Shown in pieces: positions 7,770-15,109 of a DNA stretch of 64,000 nt. Source of the stretch: Clostridium sp. 1001271B_151109_B4. Lineage in GTDB: Bacteria > Bacillota > Clostridia > Clostridiales > Clostridiaceae. The stretch spans positions 75,447 to 139,446 of the forward strand of contig NZ_JADPBQ010000003.1 in the NCBI RefSeq assembly GCF_015670405.1, read 5' to 3'. Both the position numbers and the translations under genes were made by a program. A model generated the notes under the pieces. The model made no database searches. It saw only the letters and a program-made list of their open reading frames with translations, and was not told where the DNA came from. Position 1 is the stretch's first letter, and each line of letters opens with the position of its first letter.

Positions 7770-8198
7770 TTAATTTAAGTCCCATATTATCTGTCTTTGA
7801 AATTTACTTAAATACTTAATGCATGCTAGCTCAAATTTTAATTTTCCTCCATAAGCTTCATGATAAATAAATGTTCCATTATAACTATCTTCATCTTCAC
7901 ACCTAATTTCCTCTATTCTTATACTATGAAATATCTCACTTAATCTATCTTCATATTTAATATTAAAACACTTTTCAAAATCAGTATCATTTTCAAAATA
8001 TAACTCTGTTACTAAATACTCTTCTTTTACCATAAGATTTAATAATTTGATCAATGGTCCTAAATCAGTAACATTATCACTTTTACTTATTCTAATTTCA
8101 TAATCCTCATTCTTTAATTCCAACTTATCTTCTGAAATCATATTTTTTATATCCTTCATTAATTTTGACAAATTTATTTCCTCTATTTTTTGTAACAC
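7770..8198 (-). CDS. Hypothetical protein, 142 residues
   Basis: I do not recognise this protein. It is acidic, has no signal peptide or membrane segment, and seems to alternate helix (first 30 residues) and strands. A region rich in Asp/Glu is at 95-110 (RCEDEDSYNG). It has a clear own frame with normal clostridial codon use and is flanked by terminators on both sides, so it is probably monocistronic. An immunity-like or regulatory role is possible, but nothing in the sequence shows it. Confidence 0.6.
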   Translation of the reverse strand: MLQKIEEINLSKLMKDIKNMISEDKLELKNEDYEIRISKSDNVTDLGPLIKLLNLMVKEEYLVTELYFENDTDFEKCFNIKYEDRLSEIFHSIRIEEIRCEDEDSYNGTFIYHEAYGGKLKFELACIKYLSKFQRQIIWDLN

Positions 8199-8305
8199 TA
8201 TAATTATCTCCTTATCTTATTTATTAATAAGATAATATTTCCCTAGCCTAATAATATTATTCTAGAAAACAAATACAAAATTCTATTAATTTTTTTAATA
8301 AAAAA

Positions 8306-8338
8306 AGCAGATTCAAAGATTTTATCCTTAAATCTGCT
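8306..8338 (-). terminator. Terminator after the alkyltransferase-like gene
   Basis: AGCAGATT at 8306-8313 pairs with AATCTGCT at 8331-8338. On the minus strand the stem is followed by a run of seven T, which makes a good intrinsic terminator for the gene ending at 8353. Confidence 0.75.
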
Positions 8339-8352
8339 CTTGCACCTCACTA

Positions 8353-8661
8353 CTAACAATCCCACTGATTTTTCTTAATATCAACATGATTCTCATCTTT
8401 AAAAGATATTCCCTCTTCTAATAACAAAAATCGTTGTTCCTTCCATCCTGGTGCCAACCTACCAGCATAATTTACCACACGATGGCATGGATATTTCCCA
8501 TAAAATTCTGCACGGCTAAGAACCTTCCCCACAAGCCGTGCATTTTTATCTCTGCCAATAAGTCTTGCAATTTGTCCATATGTAGCTACTTTTCCTTCTG
8601 GTATTTCTTCCACAACAGAAAGTATTTCATAAATTAATTGTTCATTAATAATACTTTTCAT
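8353..8661 (-). CDS. MGMT-family methyltransferase-like protein
   Basis: Protein of 102 residues covering only the DNA-binding/active-site domain of O6-alkylguanine-DNA alkyltransferases. It contains IPEGKVATYGQIARLIG (recognition helix), ARLVGKVLS, and the active-site motif PCHRVV with the acceptor Cys kept. Alkyltransferase-like Atl/YbaZ proteins of this length usually have Trp instead of Cys, so this one may still accept alkyl groups. It lacks the N-terminal domain of full Ogt proteins. Function: recognition or repair of alkylated guanine. Single gene with its own terminator. Confidence 0.85.
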   Translation of the reverse strand: MKSIINEQLIYEILSVVEEIPEGKVATYGQIARLIGRDKNARLVGKVLSRAEFYGKYPCHRVVNYAGRLAPGWKEQRFLLLEEGISFKDENHVDIKKNQWDC

Positions 8662-8762
8662 ATCTTCACCTATGATACCTATCCTTAATTTAATATGTTA
8701 TTATATTTTTGCACTATTTTTAAATAAAATATTATGAAGTACCATAATATGCAAATAAAAAA

Positions 8763-8801
8763 ACCTCTAAGGTTAATCAATTAATGATTATACTTAGAGG
8801 T
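8763..8801 (-). terminator. Terminator after the symporter gene
   Basis: ACCTCTAAG at 8763-8771 pairs with CTTAGAGGT at 8793-8801. On the minus strand it is followed by a T-rich tract, just after the symporter stop at 8816. Confidence 0.75.
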
Positions 8802-8815
8802 ATTTCTTTATTATC

Positions 8816-10189
8816 TTAATTTATTTCATTTACTAAAATCTCTTCACTATTATATACTTCTTCATCAAGCATTCCTTCAGATTTTGCAACTACTACACTT
8901 GTTGCAGCATCTCCAACTACATTTAAAGAAGTTACTAACATTTCTATTGGTCTGTTTATTGCAAGAATTAATGAGTAAGCAAGAATTGCCGCATCATTAT
9001 TATATCCCATTCCAGTTAAGACTGTGAAAAGTATTATTGCTCCTGCACCTGGTGCCGCCGGTGTACCAACTGATGCTATTAATGCAAGTAATGAAATAAC
9101 TACTATATTGCCTATTGTTACATCATATCCTGCACTTGTTGCTATAAATATTGCAGCTATAACCTGCATTATCGCTGTTCCATTCATATTTATAGTCATT
9201 CCAAGAGGTAGTATAAATGATGCTATATCTTCGCTAACACCTAACTCTTCAACTGTAGTTTTAGTGTTTAAAGGTAATGTTGCTGCAGATGATGAAGTAG
9301 AGAATCCAAATAATGCTACTTTACCTATTTTCTTCACAAACTTAATTGGGTTAAGTCTAGCTCCAATTGCTATAAATATTGCATATCCAAATACTAAGAA
9401 TAATAGTAATGCCATTAGCGTTGTAACAACATATACAAGTGCAGGCTTTAAGTTATCTACACCATATATTGCAAATGTTCTTGTTATAAGCACAAATATT
9501 GCTACTGGTCCAAACTTAGTTATTATAAAGCTTAAAAATACTGTTATGATTGAGTTTACTTCTTCTAATAAATAATTTAATACTTTTACTTTATCGCCTA
9601 AGCTATTGATACAAAGCCCTAATACTACAGCAATAAAAACTACTGCTAATATACTGCTATTACTTGAAAATGCTGATAAAATGTTATTTGGTATTGCTTG
9701 AACTATTACTAGTAATGGATTTGTTGAGCTTACAACACCTGCTTGTGCTGTTACATTTTCAACATTTGCTGTAAATAATCCTAAATTCTTTATTATAAAT
9801 CCTATTGCTCCTGCTAATACTAATGCAAATACTGAAGTCGATAAAAATCCTAATATAGTCTTATATGAAATACGCCCAAGCTTTTTAGTATCACTTATCT
9901 TACACATAGCTAATGCTATTGATGTAAACACCATTGGTACTATTACTAATTGAAGTGAATTTACAAATAACTGACCTACTATATAAAATATCCCAAGGGC
10001 ACTTGTTGCTCCTTCTTGTGATATATCTTGGAATAAAATATTATTAATACTTGTCCATATATGATCATTACCATTTGCTATCAAGCTTTCTCTAAGAACT
10101 ATAAATCCTATTCCAGCTGCTAATCCTAAAATAAGAGCTACTGCCATTTTAATTGCTAGTTTATTACTACTGTTAATTTTTTTATTCAT
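8816..10189 (-). CDS. Dicarboxylate/amino acid:cation symporter (DAACS family)
   Basis: Membrane carrier of 457 residues. It has the family's hallmarks: the serine-rich hairpin FGFSTSSSAATLPLN, the NMNGTA motif of TM7 (NMDGT in glutamate carriers), and the last-hairpin stretch SVGTPAAPGAGAI. It probably imports an anionic amino acid, cystine or a dicarboxylate with Na+ or H+. The frame is open to a GTG at 10213, but AAGGAG is spaced nine bases from the ATG at 10189. It is preceded by a ~260-base leader with several stems and an intrinsic terminator (10266-10452), so it is likely controlled by premature termination. The substrate cannot be fixed from sequence. Confidence 0.88.
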   Translation of the reverse strand: MNKKINSSNKLAIKMAVALILGLAAGIGFIVLRESLIANGNDHIWTSINNILFQDISQEGATSALGIFYIVGQLFVNSLQLVIVPMVFTSIALAMCKISDTKKLGRISYKTILGFLSTSVFALVLAGAIGFIIKNLGLFTANVENVTAQAGVVSSTNPLLVIVQAIPNNILSAFSSNSSILAVVFIAVVLGLCINSLGDKVKVLNYLLEEVNSIITVFLSFIITKFGPVAIFVLITRTFAIYGVDNLKPALVYVVTTLMALLLFLVFGYAIFIAIGARLNPIKFVKKIGKVALFGFSTSSSAATLPLNTKTTVEELGVSEDIASFILPLGMTINMNGTAIMQVIAAIFIATSAGYDVTIGNIVVISLLALIASVGTPAAPGAGAIILFTVLTGMGYNNDAAILAYSLILAINRPIEMLVTSLNVVGDAATSVVVAKSEGMLDEEVYNSEEILVNEIN

Positions 10190-10265
10190 CCTTCGCCTCT
10201 CCTTGCTAGTCACTCCCTAATTCAAATAACTATATAAGGCTTAATATACTTTTATTGAATGACAT

Positions 10266-10452
10266 CAAAAAAAGTCTTCCAAATAGGAAGACTAATATAA
10301 TCTCAATATAAATAACTTTTTCTTATATAATGTACTATCCAATGATTAAGCACACTGCTTAATACTAAGTACATTTCTCTCAATATAAAGTTATTTTACA
10401 AGTATATCATAACTTCCTTACTGATTTCTCGAATCAATTTAAAGGGATTTTT
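10266..10452 (-). promoter_or_regulatory. Structured leader RNA with terminator, upstream of the symporter
   Basis: Read on the minus strand from the predicted start near 10452. A seven-base segment AAGTTAT (10409-10415) can pair with ATAACTT (10388-10394). The same segment extended by one base (ATAACTTT, 10387-10394) can instead pair with AAAGTTAT at 10312-10319. The second fold encloses the nested stems 10368-10375/10329-10336 and 10357-10363/10345-10351. Then comes an intrinsic terminator, an eight-base stem at 10273-10280/10286-10293 with a U7 tail. Two mutually exclusive partners followed by a terminator before an ORF is the layout of a riboswitch or attenuator. I do not recognise a known class: there is no T-box, L-box, purine or SAM signature. 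Confidence 0.6.
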
Positions 10453-10458
10453 TTGTTT

Positions 10459-10487
10459 ATATTACCACATAGTATCTACTTTGTCAA
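10459..10487 (-). promoter_or_regulatory. SigA-type promoter of the symporter leader
   Basis: On the minus strand, TTGACA (10482-10487) and TAATAT (10459-10464) are spaced by 17 bases. This puts the start of the leader RNA near 10452, about 260 bases before the ATG. Confidence 0.65.
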
Positions 10488-10566
10488 TTTTTAAATTATC
10501 TTGTCGGTAGTATTTTTTGATTATGCCTCATATCTATTTAACTATGAATTTATATCTATAAATGGT

Positions 10567-10630
10567 AAAATCGTACAGATAATTTGTACGATTTTATTTG
10601 GTGGAAGCAAGTAATTTCTTACTTCCATCC
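10567..10630. repeat. Hairpin plus GGTGGA-type element, copy 3
   Basis: AAAATCGTACA at 10567-10577 pairs with 10585-10595, followed by ATTT and then GGTGGAAGCAAGTAA with an internal TTACTTCC, so the element itself can fold back. The hairpin-TTT-GGTGGA order is the same as at 7653-7720. The interval 10631-10781 shows no gene and only AT-rich sequence. Confidence 0.5.
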
Positions 10631-10781
10631 TTTATTCAATTATGAATTTTCTATTAAATATTTTTACAATTCTCTTATTATTATGATAACACATCTTATT
10701 TCATAATTTTGTAATATCTTTTTATCGTTTTTAAATATTTACAAAAAATTTAAACCTATTTATTAATTATCATAACTATAT

Positions 10782-10909
10782 GAAATTATTGAACTTACTA
10801 AAAAAAAATGTTAAGCTATCAATTATTAAAGTAAATAAATATATATTAAAGCTAAGATTTTAATTAATAAAATAATATATTAAAGAGCTTATTTTATAGG
10901 CTCTTTTTT
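10782..10909 (+). promoter_or_regulatory. Probable attenuator upstream of the ABC-F gene
   Basis: A terminator stem AAAGAGC (10882-10888)/GCTCTTT (10900-10906) with a T-run to 10909 ends 22 bases before the ABC-F start. An 84-base ORF (27 residues, starting MKLLNLLKKNV) runs just before it, and a nested ATG opens an eight-codon ORF. Neither has a clear Shine-Dalgarno. A GCTAAGA segment upstream can pair with the TTAGC after the stem, giving an alternative fold. Ribosome-mediated attenuation is known for antibiotic-inducible ABC-F genes; applying it here is inference. Confidence 0.5.
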
Positions 10910-10931
10910 AGCGATAAAGAGAGGTAATCTT

Positions 10932-12671
10932 ATGATAAAAGTTGAAAATTTATCTTACTCATTCCCACAAAAGAATCTATATAACAACATTTCCTTCACC
11001 TTAGAAGAAGGTCAGCATTGTGCCTTTATAGGAACAAATGGTAGTGGAAAAAGTACACTTATAGATATAATTATGGACCCTGAAAAATATATGTTTGATG
11101 GTAAATTAGAAATAGAACCAAACTGTAGAATTGGTTATGTACGTCAATTCCAAGAAGTAGATAAAACAAAAGAAATTACAGTTTTTGAATATTTAGCAGA
11201 AGATTTTATTAAATTACAAAATGAAATTACAGCTATATGTACCGAAATGGAAACATCTTCTGATATTGAAACTTTACTAGAAAAATATCAAGAAGCATTA
11301 GATTCATTCGAAGCAATTAATGGTGATGATTTCGAAAATATGATTGATAAAAAACTAAACCTTATAGAATTAATTAAGTATAAAGACTTAAATATCTCTG
11401 AACTTAGTGGTGGAGAGTTCAAGCTTATTCAAGTAATTAAATCAATGTTAACTAACCCGGATTTACTTATTATGGATGAACCTGATGTATTTTTAGATTT
11501 TACAAATCTTAATGCTCTTAAAAATCTAATTAATTCTCACAAGGGAACAACTTTAATTATTACTCATAATAGATATTTATTAAATCATTGCTTCAACAAA
11601 ATTATTCACCTTGAAAACATGGAGCTTCAAGAATTTGATGGTGGATATGTTGAATATAATTTCTCATTACTTCAAACTAAAATTGAGCTTCAAGAATTAG
11701 CTGCTGCTGATACTGAAGAAATTGAAAGAAATGATGAAATAATAGATAGATTAAGAGAGCTAGCAACTGAGAATAAAGAACAATTTAGAGGAAAAGCTTT
11801 AAGAGCTAGGGTTAAATTCCAAGAAAGATTAGAAAAACGTAGAATCAAAGCTCCATTTGTAGAAATTAAACAACCTAATATTATTTTTGTTACTGCTAAT
11901 GAAGTAGAAGAAAAAACTGCTTTAAAAGTTACTGATTATAATCTTGTTTTTGATGAGGTACTTTTAGAAAATGTTAACTTTGAAATTAAATCTACTAATA
12001 AGGTAGCTCTTGTTGGTTCTAATGGTACAGGTAAGAGTACCCTTTTCCAAGAAATATTTAAAAATAATAATCCTTCTATTGAAATAGATGAAAATACTAA
12101 GATAGGTTATTTATCTCAACTTCAAGGTCAAACATTAAATTATTCTAATACTATCACTGAAGAATTCTTTGATCTTGGTTTTAAAACTTATGATGATATT
12201 AAAGAATATCTTGCAGGTTATAACTTTGATGAGGAAATACTTAATCAAAAAATAGAAACTTTATCTGGCGGGGAAAAGAATTTAATTCAGTTAGCTAAAA
12301 TTTCTGAAGTTGGAGCAGACCTTCTTCTTCTTGATGAACCTACAAGTCATTTAGATACATATTCTCAAATAGCATTAGAAAAAGCTATTAAAAACTATAA
12401 AGGTGCCATTTTAATGGTATCCCATGACTACTATACTATTGCAAATTGTATGGATTATGTTTTACTTATTAAAGATAAGAAAATTAGAAAGATTAACATA
12501 AATCATTTTAAAGATATAATTTATGCTAATCATTTTAATAAAGACTATTTAAAAATTGAACAAAAGAAAAAATCAGTTGAAACAAATATTGAATTAGCTT
12601 TAAGAGATAATAATTTTATTCTTGCAAAAGAATTATCTGAACAATTAGAAAAACTTGTTAAATTACTATAA
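10932..12671 (+). CDS. ABC-F family ATPase (ribosome-associated)
   Basis: Soluble protein of 579 residues with two ABC domains and no membrane segment. Domain 1 has Walker A GTNGSGKST (34-42), signature LSGGE (158-162), a divergent Walker B end MDEPDVFLD (usually LDEPTNHLD) and ITHNR. Domain 2 has GSNGTGKST, LSGGEKN, LLLLDEPTSHLD and VSHDYY. A charged linker of about 80 residues lies between them, as in ABC-F translation factors. These proteins bind the ribosomal E site, and some give resistance to lincosamides, pleuromutilins or streptogramins. The leader with a terminator favours a resistance-type member, but the drug spectrum cannot be read from sequence. It starts after GAGAGG. Confidence 0.88.
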   Translation: MIKVENLSYSFPQKNLYNNISFTLEEGQHCAFIGTNGSGKSTLIDIIMDPEKYMFDGKLEIEPNCRIGYVRQFQEVDKTKEITVFEYLAEDFIKLQNEITAICTEMETSSDIETLLEKYQEALDSFEAINGDDFENMIDKKLNLIELIKYKDLNISELSGGEFKLIQVIKSMLTNPDLLIMDEPDVFLDFTNLNALKNLINSHKGTTLIITHNRYLLNHCFNKIIHLENMELQEFDGGYVEYNFSLLQTKIELQELAAADTEEIERNDEIIDRLRELATENKEQFRGKALRARVKFQERLEKRRIKAPFVEIKQPNIIFVTANEVEEKTALKVTDYNLVFDEVLLENVNFEIKSTNKVALVGSNGTGKSTLFQEIFKNNNPSIEIDENTKIGYLSQLQGQTLNYSNTITEEFFDLGFKTYDDIKEYLAGYNFDEEILNQKIETLSGGEKNLIQLAKISEVGADLLLLDEPTSHLDTYSQIALEKAIKNYKGAILMVSHDYYTIANCMDYVLLIKDKKIRKININHFKDIIYANHFNKDYLKIEQKKKSVETNIELALRDNNFILAKELSEQLEKLVKLL

Positions 12672-12687
12672 ATTCAATCTATAAATA

Positions 12688-12724
12688 AAAACTCGACAAT
12701 ATTAAAATGTATTGTCGAGTTTTT
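12688..12724 (+). terminator. Terminator after the ABC-F gene
   Basis: Perfect complementarity of AAAACTCGACAATA (12688-12701) with the arm ending at 12724, loop of eight bases and a T-tail. Works well on the plus strand and may also work on the minus strand. Confidence 0.85.
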
Positions 12725-12837
12725 CATAATAATTATTAATCCCTATGTATACCAGTACTATACCTAAATTTGTATTTTATACAAATTTATCTACCTCTCC
12801 TCATATCTCAATATTTAATTTATTATTCTATTATATC

Positions 12838-12861
12838 AAAAAACACGACATTTCTGCCGTG
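12838..12861 (-). terminator. Terminator with GAAA tetraloop after the 49-residue gene
   Basis: On the minus strand the stem CACGGCA/TGTCGTG (one G-T pair) closes a GAAA tetraloop and is followed by six T. It lies 55 bases after the stop of the small gene at 12916, which supports that gene being real. Confidence 0.75.
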
Positions 12862-12915
12862 GATTTTTGAGCAAATATAAAGACTGCTTCTTGAAACTTT
12901 CTAAAAGCTCTTATA

Positions 12916-13065
12916 TTATTTATTACCCTCTTTATTTTTGTTTCTTACCGGTACAAACTCTGAAGTAGTATCATTAGGATCAATGTAGACATAGTCTCCA
13001 TTACTATCCTTTTTTAATCCCAAAGATGCCATTTTCTTTTTAGTATTTTTATGTTTTGTACTCAT
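12916..13065 (-). CDS. Small basic protein, 49 residues
   Basis: Short ORF starting MSTKHKNTKKKMASLG and ending in KNKEGNK. A perfect AGGAGG lies nine bases before the ATG, and a tetraloop terminator follows. The N-terminus is strongly basic, the middle holds an acidic/aromatic stretch (DSNGDYVYIDPND), and the C-terminus is basic again. There is no membrane segment. I do not recognise a family. The signals around it make translation likely. A nucleic-acid-bound or small stress protein is possible, but nothing shows it. Confidence 0.65.
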   Translation of the reverse strand: MSTKHKNTKKKMASLGLKKDSNGDYVYIDPNDTTSEFVPVRNKNKEGNK

Positions 13066-13387
13066 TACTAAACCTCCTAAATATTATAAAAATCATTCGT
13101 TATTATCTTTCCCTTTTATTTTTATAATAAATAAAATTATTATTTTTTATTTAGTGAAGGTAAATCATAATTATCACTGCCATCTACTGACTTATATTTT
13201 TATAATAAACCTAATGTTCTCTCCTAATTTACTTTATACAACAATTCATTCTCCATGTATATCAAATATTTACTATAGAAATCCCTAATCATGTTCCAAT
13301 AATTCATCTAGATTTATCAACTTCATGAAATCCGACTCTCTTATTAACAATACAATACCTAAGAGTGATATTCAGCTCTTCATATTA
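13066..13387. other. Gene-free interval of 322 bases
   Basis: Very AT-rich. It should hold the promoter of the 49-residue gene at its left end. I see no further ORF with a ribosome binding site, and no strong stem other than a weak GAGTCGGATT-like patch near 13330. Confidence 0.4.
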
Positions 13388-13882
13388 TTATAGTACTTCA
13401 ATAAACTGAAGAAGTTTATTTTTATCTGGACTAACAAAATTATGAGAATGAATTAAATTAATTAATTCATTTTTTGTAACCCACTTATAATCAATAGTTT
13501 CCCGATCTTGTAATACAATTGAATCTTTCTTTATATTACACTTACATATATACATCTTATAAAATGTATTCTTCTCTACCTTTTTTACTGTATAAATAAG
13601 TTCTAAATTATTAGCTTTTATTCCTGTTTCTTCAAATAATTCTCTTTTTGCTGCATCTAAAAACTCTTCATCTTTGATTACACTTCCACTAGCTCCAGCT
13701 TCCCAAAGCCCTGGTTTATTAGGTTTATTCCAATCTCTTTGCATTAATAAAAAAGTTCCATCCTCATGATATACAATAACATCAACTACAGCATGCAAAA
13801 TCCCTTTACTTATTTTCTCTCCTCTGACTATATCAACACCTATTTTTTCTTCATTTTCATTATATCCATCCCATAATTCCAT
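13388..13882 (-). CDS. Nudix hydrolase (IPP-isomerase-like subgroup)
   Basis: Protein of 164 residues. The N-terminus MELWDGYNENEEKIG and the segment HAVVDVIVYHEDG are typical of the YfcD/IPP-isomerase-like Nudix subgroup. The Nudix box is complete: G66-SVIKD-E72, then R80-E81-L-F-E-E-T-G-I. The isomerase active-site Cys is not evident, so hydrolysis of a nucleoside-diphosphate derivative is more likely than isomerisation. It lies directly downstream of the truncated cysteine hydrolase gene, 23 bases apart, in the same direction. Confidence 0.85.
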   Translation of the reverse strand: MELWDGYNENEEKIGVDIVRGEKISKGILHAVVDVIVYHEDGTFLLMQRDWNKPNKPGLWEAGASGSVIKDEEFLDAAKRELFEETGIKANNLELIYTVKKVEKNTFYKMYICKCNIKKDSIVLQDRETIDYKWVTKNELINLIHSHNFVSPDKNKLLQFIEVL

Positions 13883-13905
13883 ACATATACCCTCCTAACT
13901 TTATT

Positions 13906-14319
13906 CTATTTTGTCATTCTTTTAATAGTATCATCTACTGAAATACATTCAGCATATCTACCATTCCACATAAATTCATTGTAATATTTATAACTTTCTT
14001 CTGCTGACATAAATTTATTATCGACTGTTGTATTTGCATATGCAGGTACAATAATATTAAATCCATGTTCAAAACCACATTTTATAGTTGCATCAATACA
14101 ATAATCACTTTGTAATCCTGTAATAATAACATCCTTTTCATTATTACTATTTAAATATTCTAAGAGACCTGTTCCTCTAAAAGCACTATTAACTTCTTTA
14201 TCAAATATTTTTTCATCATTCATCGGTTTGAATTCAGCATATACTTCAAAACCTTCTATACCTTTTGTTAATTCAGAATTAGGTCCATCATCATGCCTTA
14301 TATATATTATAATATTAAA
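13906..14319 (-). pseudogene. N-terminally truncated isochorismatase-family hydrolase
   Basis: The open frame continues upstream of the first ATG (14223) to about 14319 without any usable start. Its translation there (YIRHDDGPNSELTKGIEGFE) matches the middle of cysteine hydrolases of the isochorismatase family. The C-terminal half is well kept, with TGLQSDYCIDATIKCG carrying the nucleophilic Cys. The N-terminal third, with the catalytic Asp, is missing and ends at an in-frame TAA. A 105-residue product from ATG 14223 is possible but would lack the Asp and Lys of the triad. I therefore call it a truncated remnant. Confidence 0.75.
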
Positions 14320-14380
14320 TTATAATTTCTCTTATTCTAATCATTACATATACTTTAATCTCCAATATATATTTAAAACA

Positions 14381-14389
14381 TGCTATAAT
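14381..14389 (+). promoter_or_regulatory. Extended -10 promoter of the guanylate-kinase-like gene
   Basis: TGCTATAAT fits the extended -10 form TGnTATAAT, about 44 bases before the ATG at 14433. No good -35 is seen, as is usual for this class. Confidence 0.55.
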
Positions 14390-14432
14390 GTACAAAATAG
14401 ATACTATAAAAATTATTAGAAAGGTGTGTTTT

Positions 14433-15077
14433 ATGAATAAATTATTTATATTAGTTGGTCCATCAGCAGCAGGAAAGACCCTAATTTCTAACTTTTTAGT
14501 TTATAAAGATATTAATATCTTGCAAAATCTAATTAATTTAGTTAATGATTTAGATAAATCATTAATGTTAGAAAATTTAAATATAGCAATTAACATCTTA
14601 GAAAAGTCCCCTTTTAATAAAATTATTACTTCTACTTCAAGACCTCCAAGAAAAAATGAAAATCATGGTGTTGACTATTATTTTTATAATAAAGATGAGT
14701 TTAAAAGAAAGATTAGTAATGGTGACTTTTTAGAATATGTCGAAAACTTCGGAAATTACTATGGAACTTGCTTAGAATCCATAAAAAATTCATTAAATAT
14801 AGGAAATTCAATTATTGTTTTAGATGATAAGGGTGCCATAAAAATGAAAGAACTTTTAAAAGCTCAGGCAGTGACTATTTACCTAGATATCCCTGTAGAT
14901 ATTATGGAAAAAAGAATGAATTTTAGAAATGATGATCCAGCATCAATGATAACAAGAACTACTAATTTACATATCATGTCTTATAAAAACAAAGCAGATT
15001 TTATTATTAATGTTAATAAAAGAATTGATTTTGTTTTATTAGATATAATTGAAATTATAAAAAATACTATTGCCTGA
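14433..15077 (+). CDS. Guanylate kinase-like protein with an insertion
   Basis: Protein of 214 residues. It has an N-terminal P-loop GPSAAGKT (9-16) instead of the usual G-S-G-x-G-K-S/T. After an extra helical region of about 35 residues comes the guanylate-kinase core: STSRPPR, HGVDYYFYNKDEF, GDFLEYVENFGNYYGT. A later stretch holds a lid-like MEKRMNFRNDD. Housekeeping Gmk has no such insert, so this is probably a paralogue acting on GMP or another small phosphoryl acceptor. The frame is open from 14388, but AGAAAGGTG positions the start at ATG 14433. It ends inside a terminator stem. Confidence 0.75.
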   Translation: MNKLFILVGPSAAGKTLISNFLVYKDINILQNLINLVNDLDKSLMLENLNIAINILEKSPFNKIITSTSRPPRKNENHGVDYYFYNKDEFKRKISNGDFLEYVENFGNYYGTCLESIKNSLNIGNSIIVLDDKGAIKMKELLKAQAVTIYLDIPVDIMEKRMNFRNDDPASMITRTTNLHIMSYKNKADFIINVNKRIDFVLLDIIEIIKNTIA

Positions 15078-15104
15078 TAAATTTATCTTTGGCAATAGTA
15101 TTTT
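15061..15104. terminator. Bidirectional terminator, gmk-like / yhgE
   Basis: AAAATACTATTGCC at 15061-15074 is perfectly complementary to 15091-15104. T-tracts follow on both strands. The left arm covers the last codons of the plus-strand gene. Confidence 0.85.
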
Positions 15105-15109
15105 TTCAC

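Noticed and set aside
9024..9575. 183-codon open frame on the plus strand
   Set aside because: Lies fully inside the symporter gene on the other strand; its low-complexity composition is that of an antisense shadow. Similar plus-strand frames inside 16653-16952, 18627-18941, 20252-20617, 60296-60613 and others were dropped for the same reason.
14228..14419. 63-codon plus-strand ORF between the truncated hydrolase and the kinase-like gene
   Set aside because: No ribosome binding site, and it covers the truncated cysteine hydrolase frame on the other strand.
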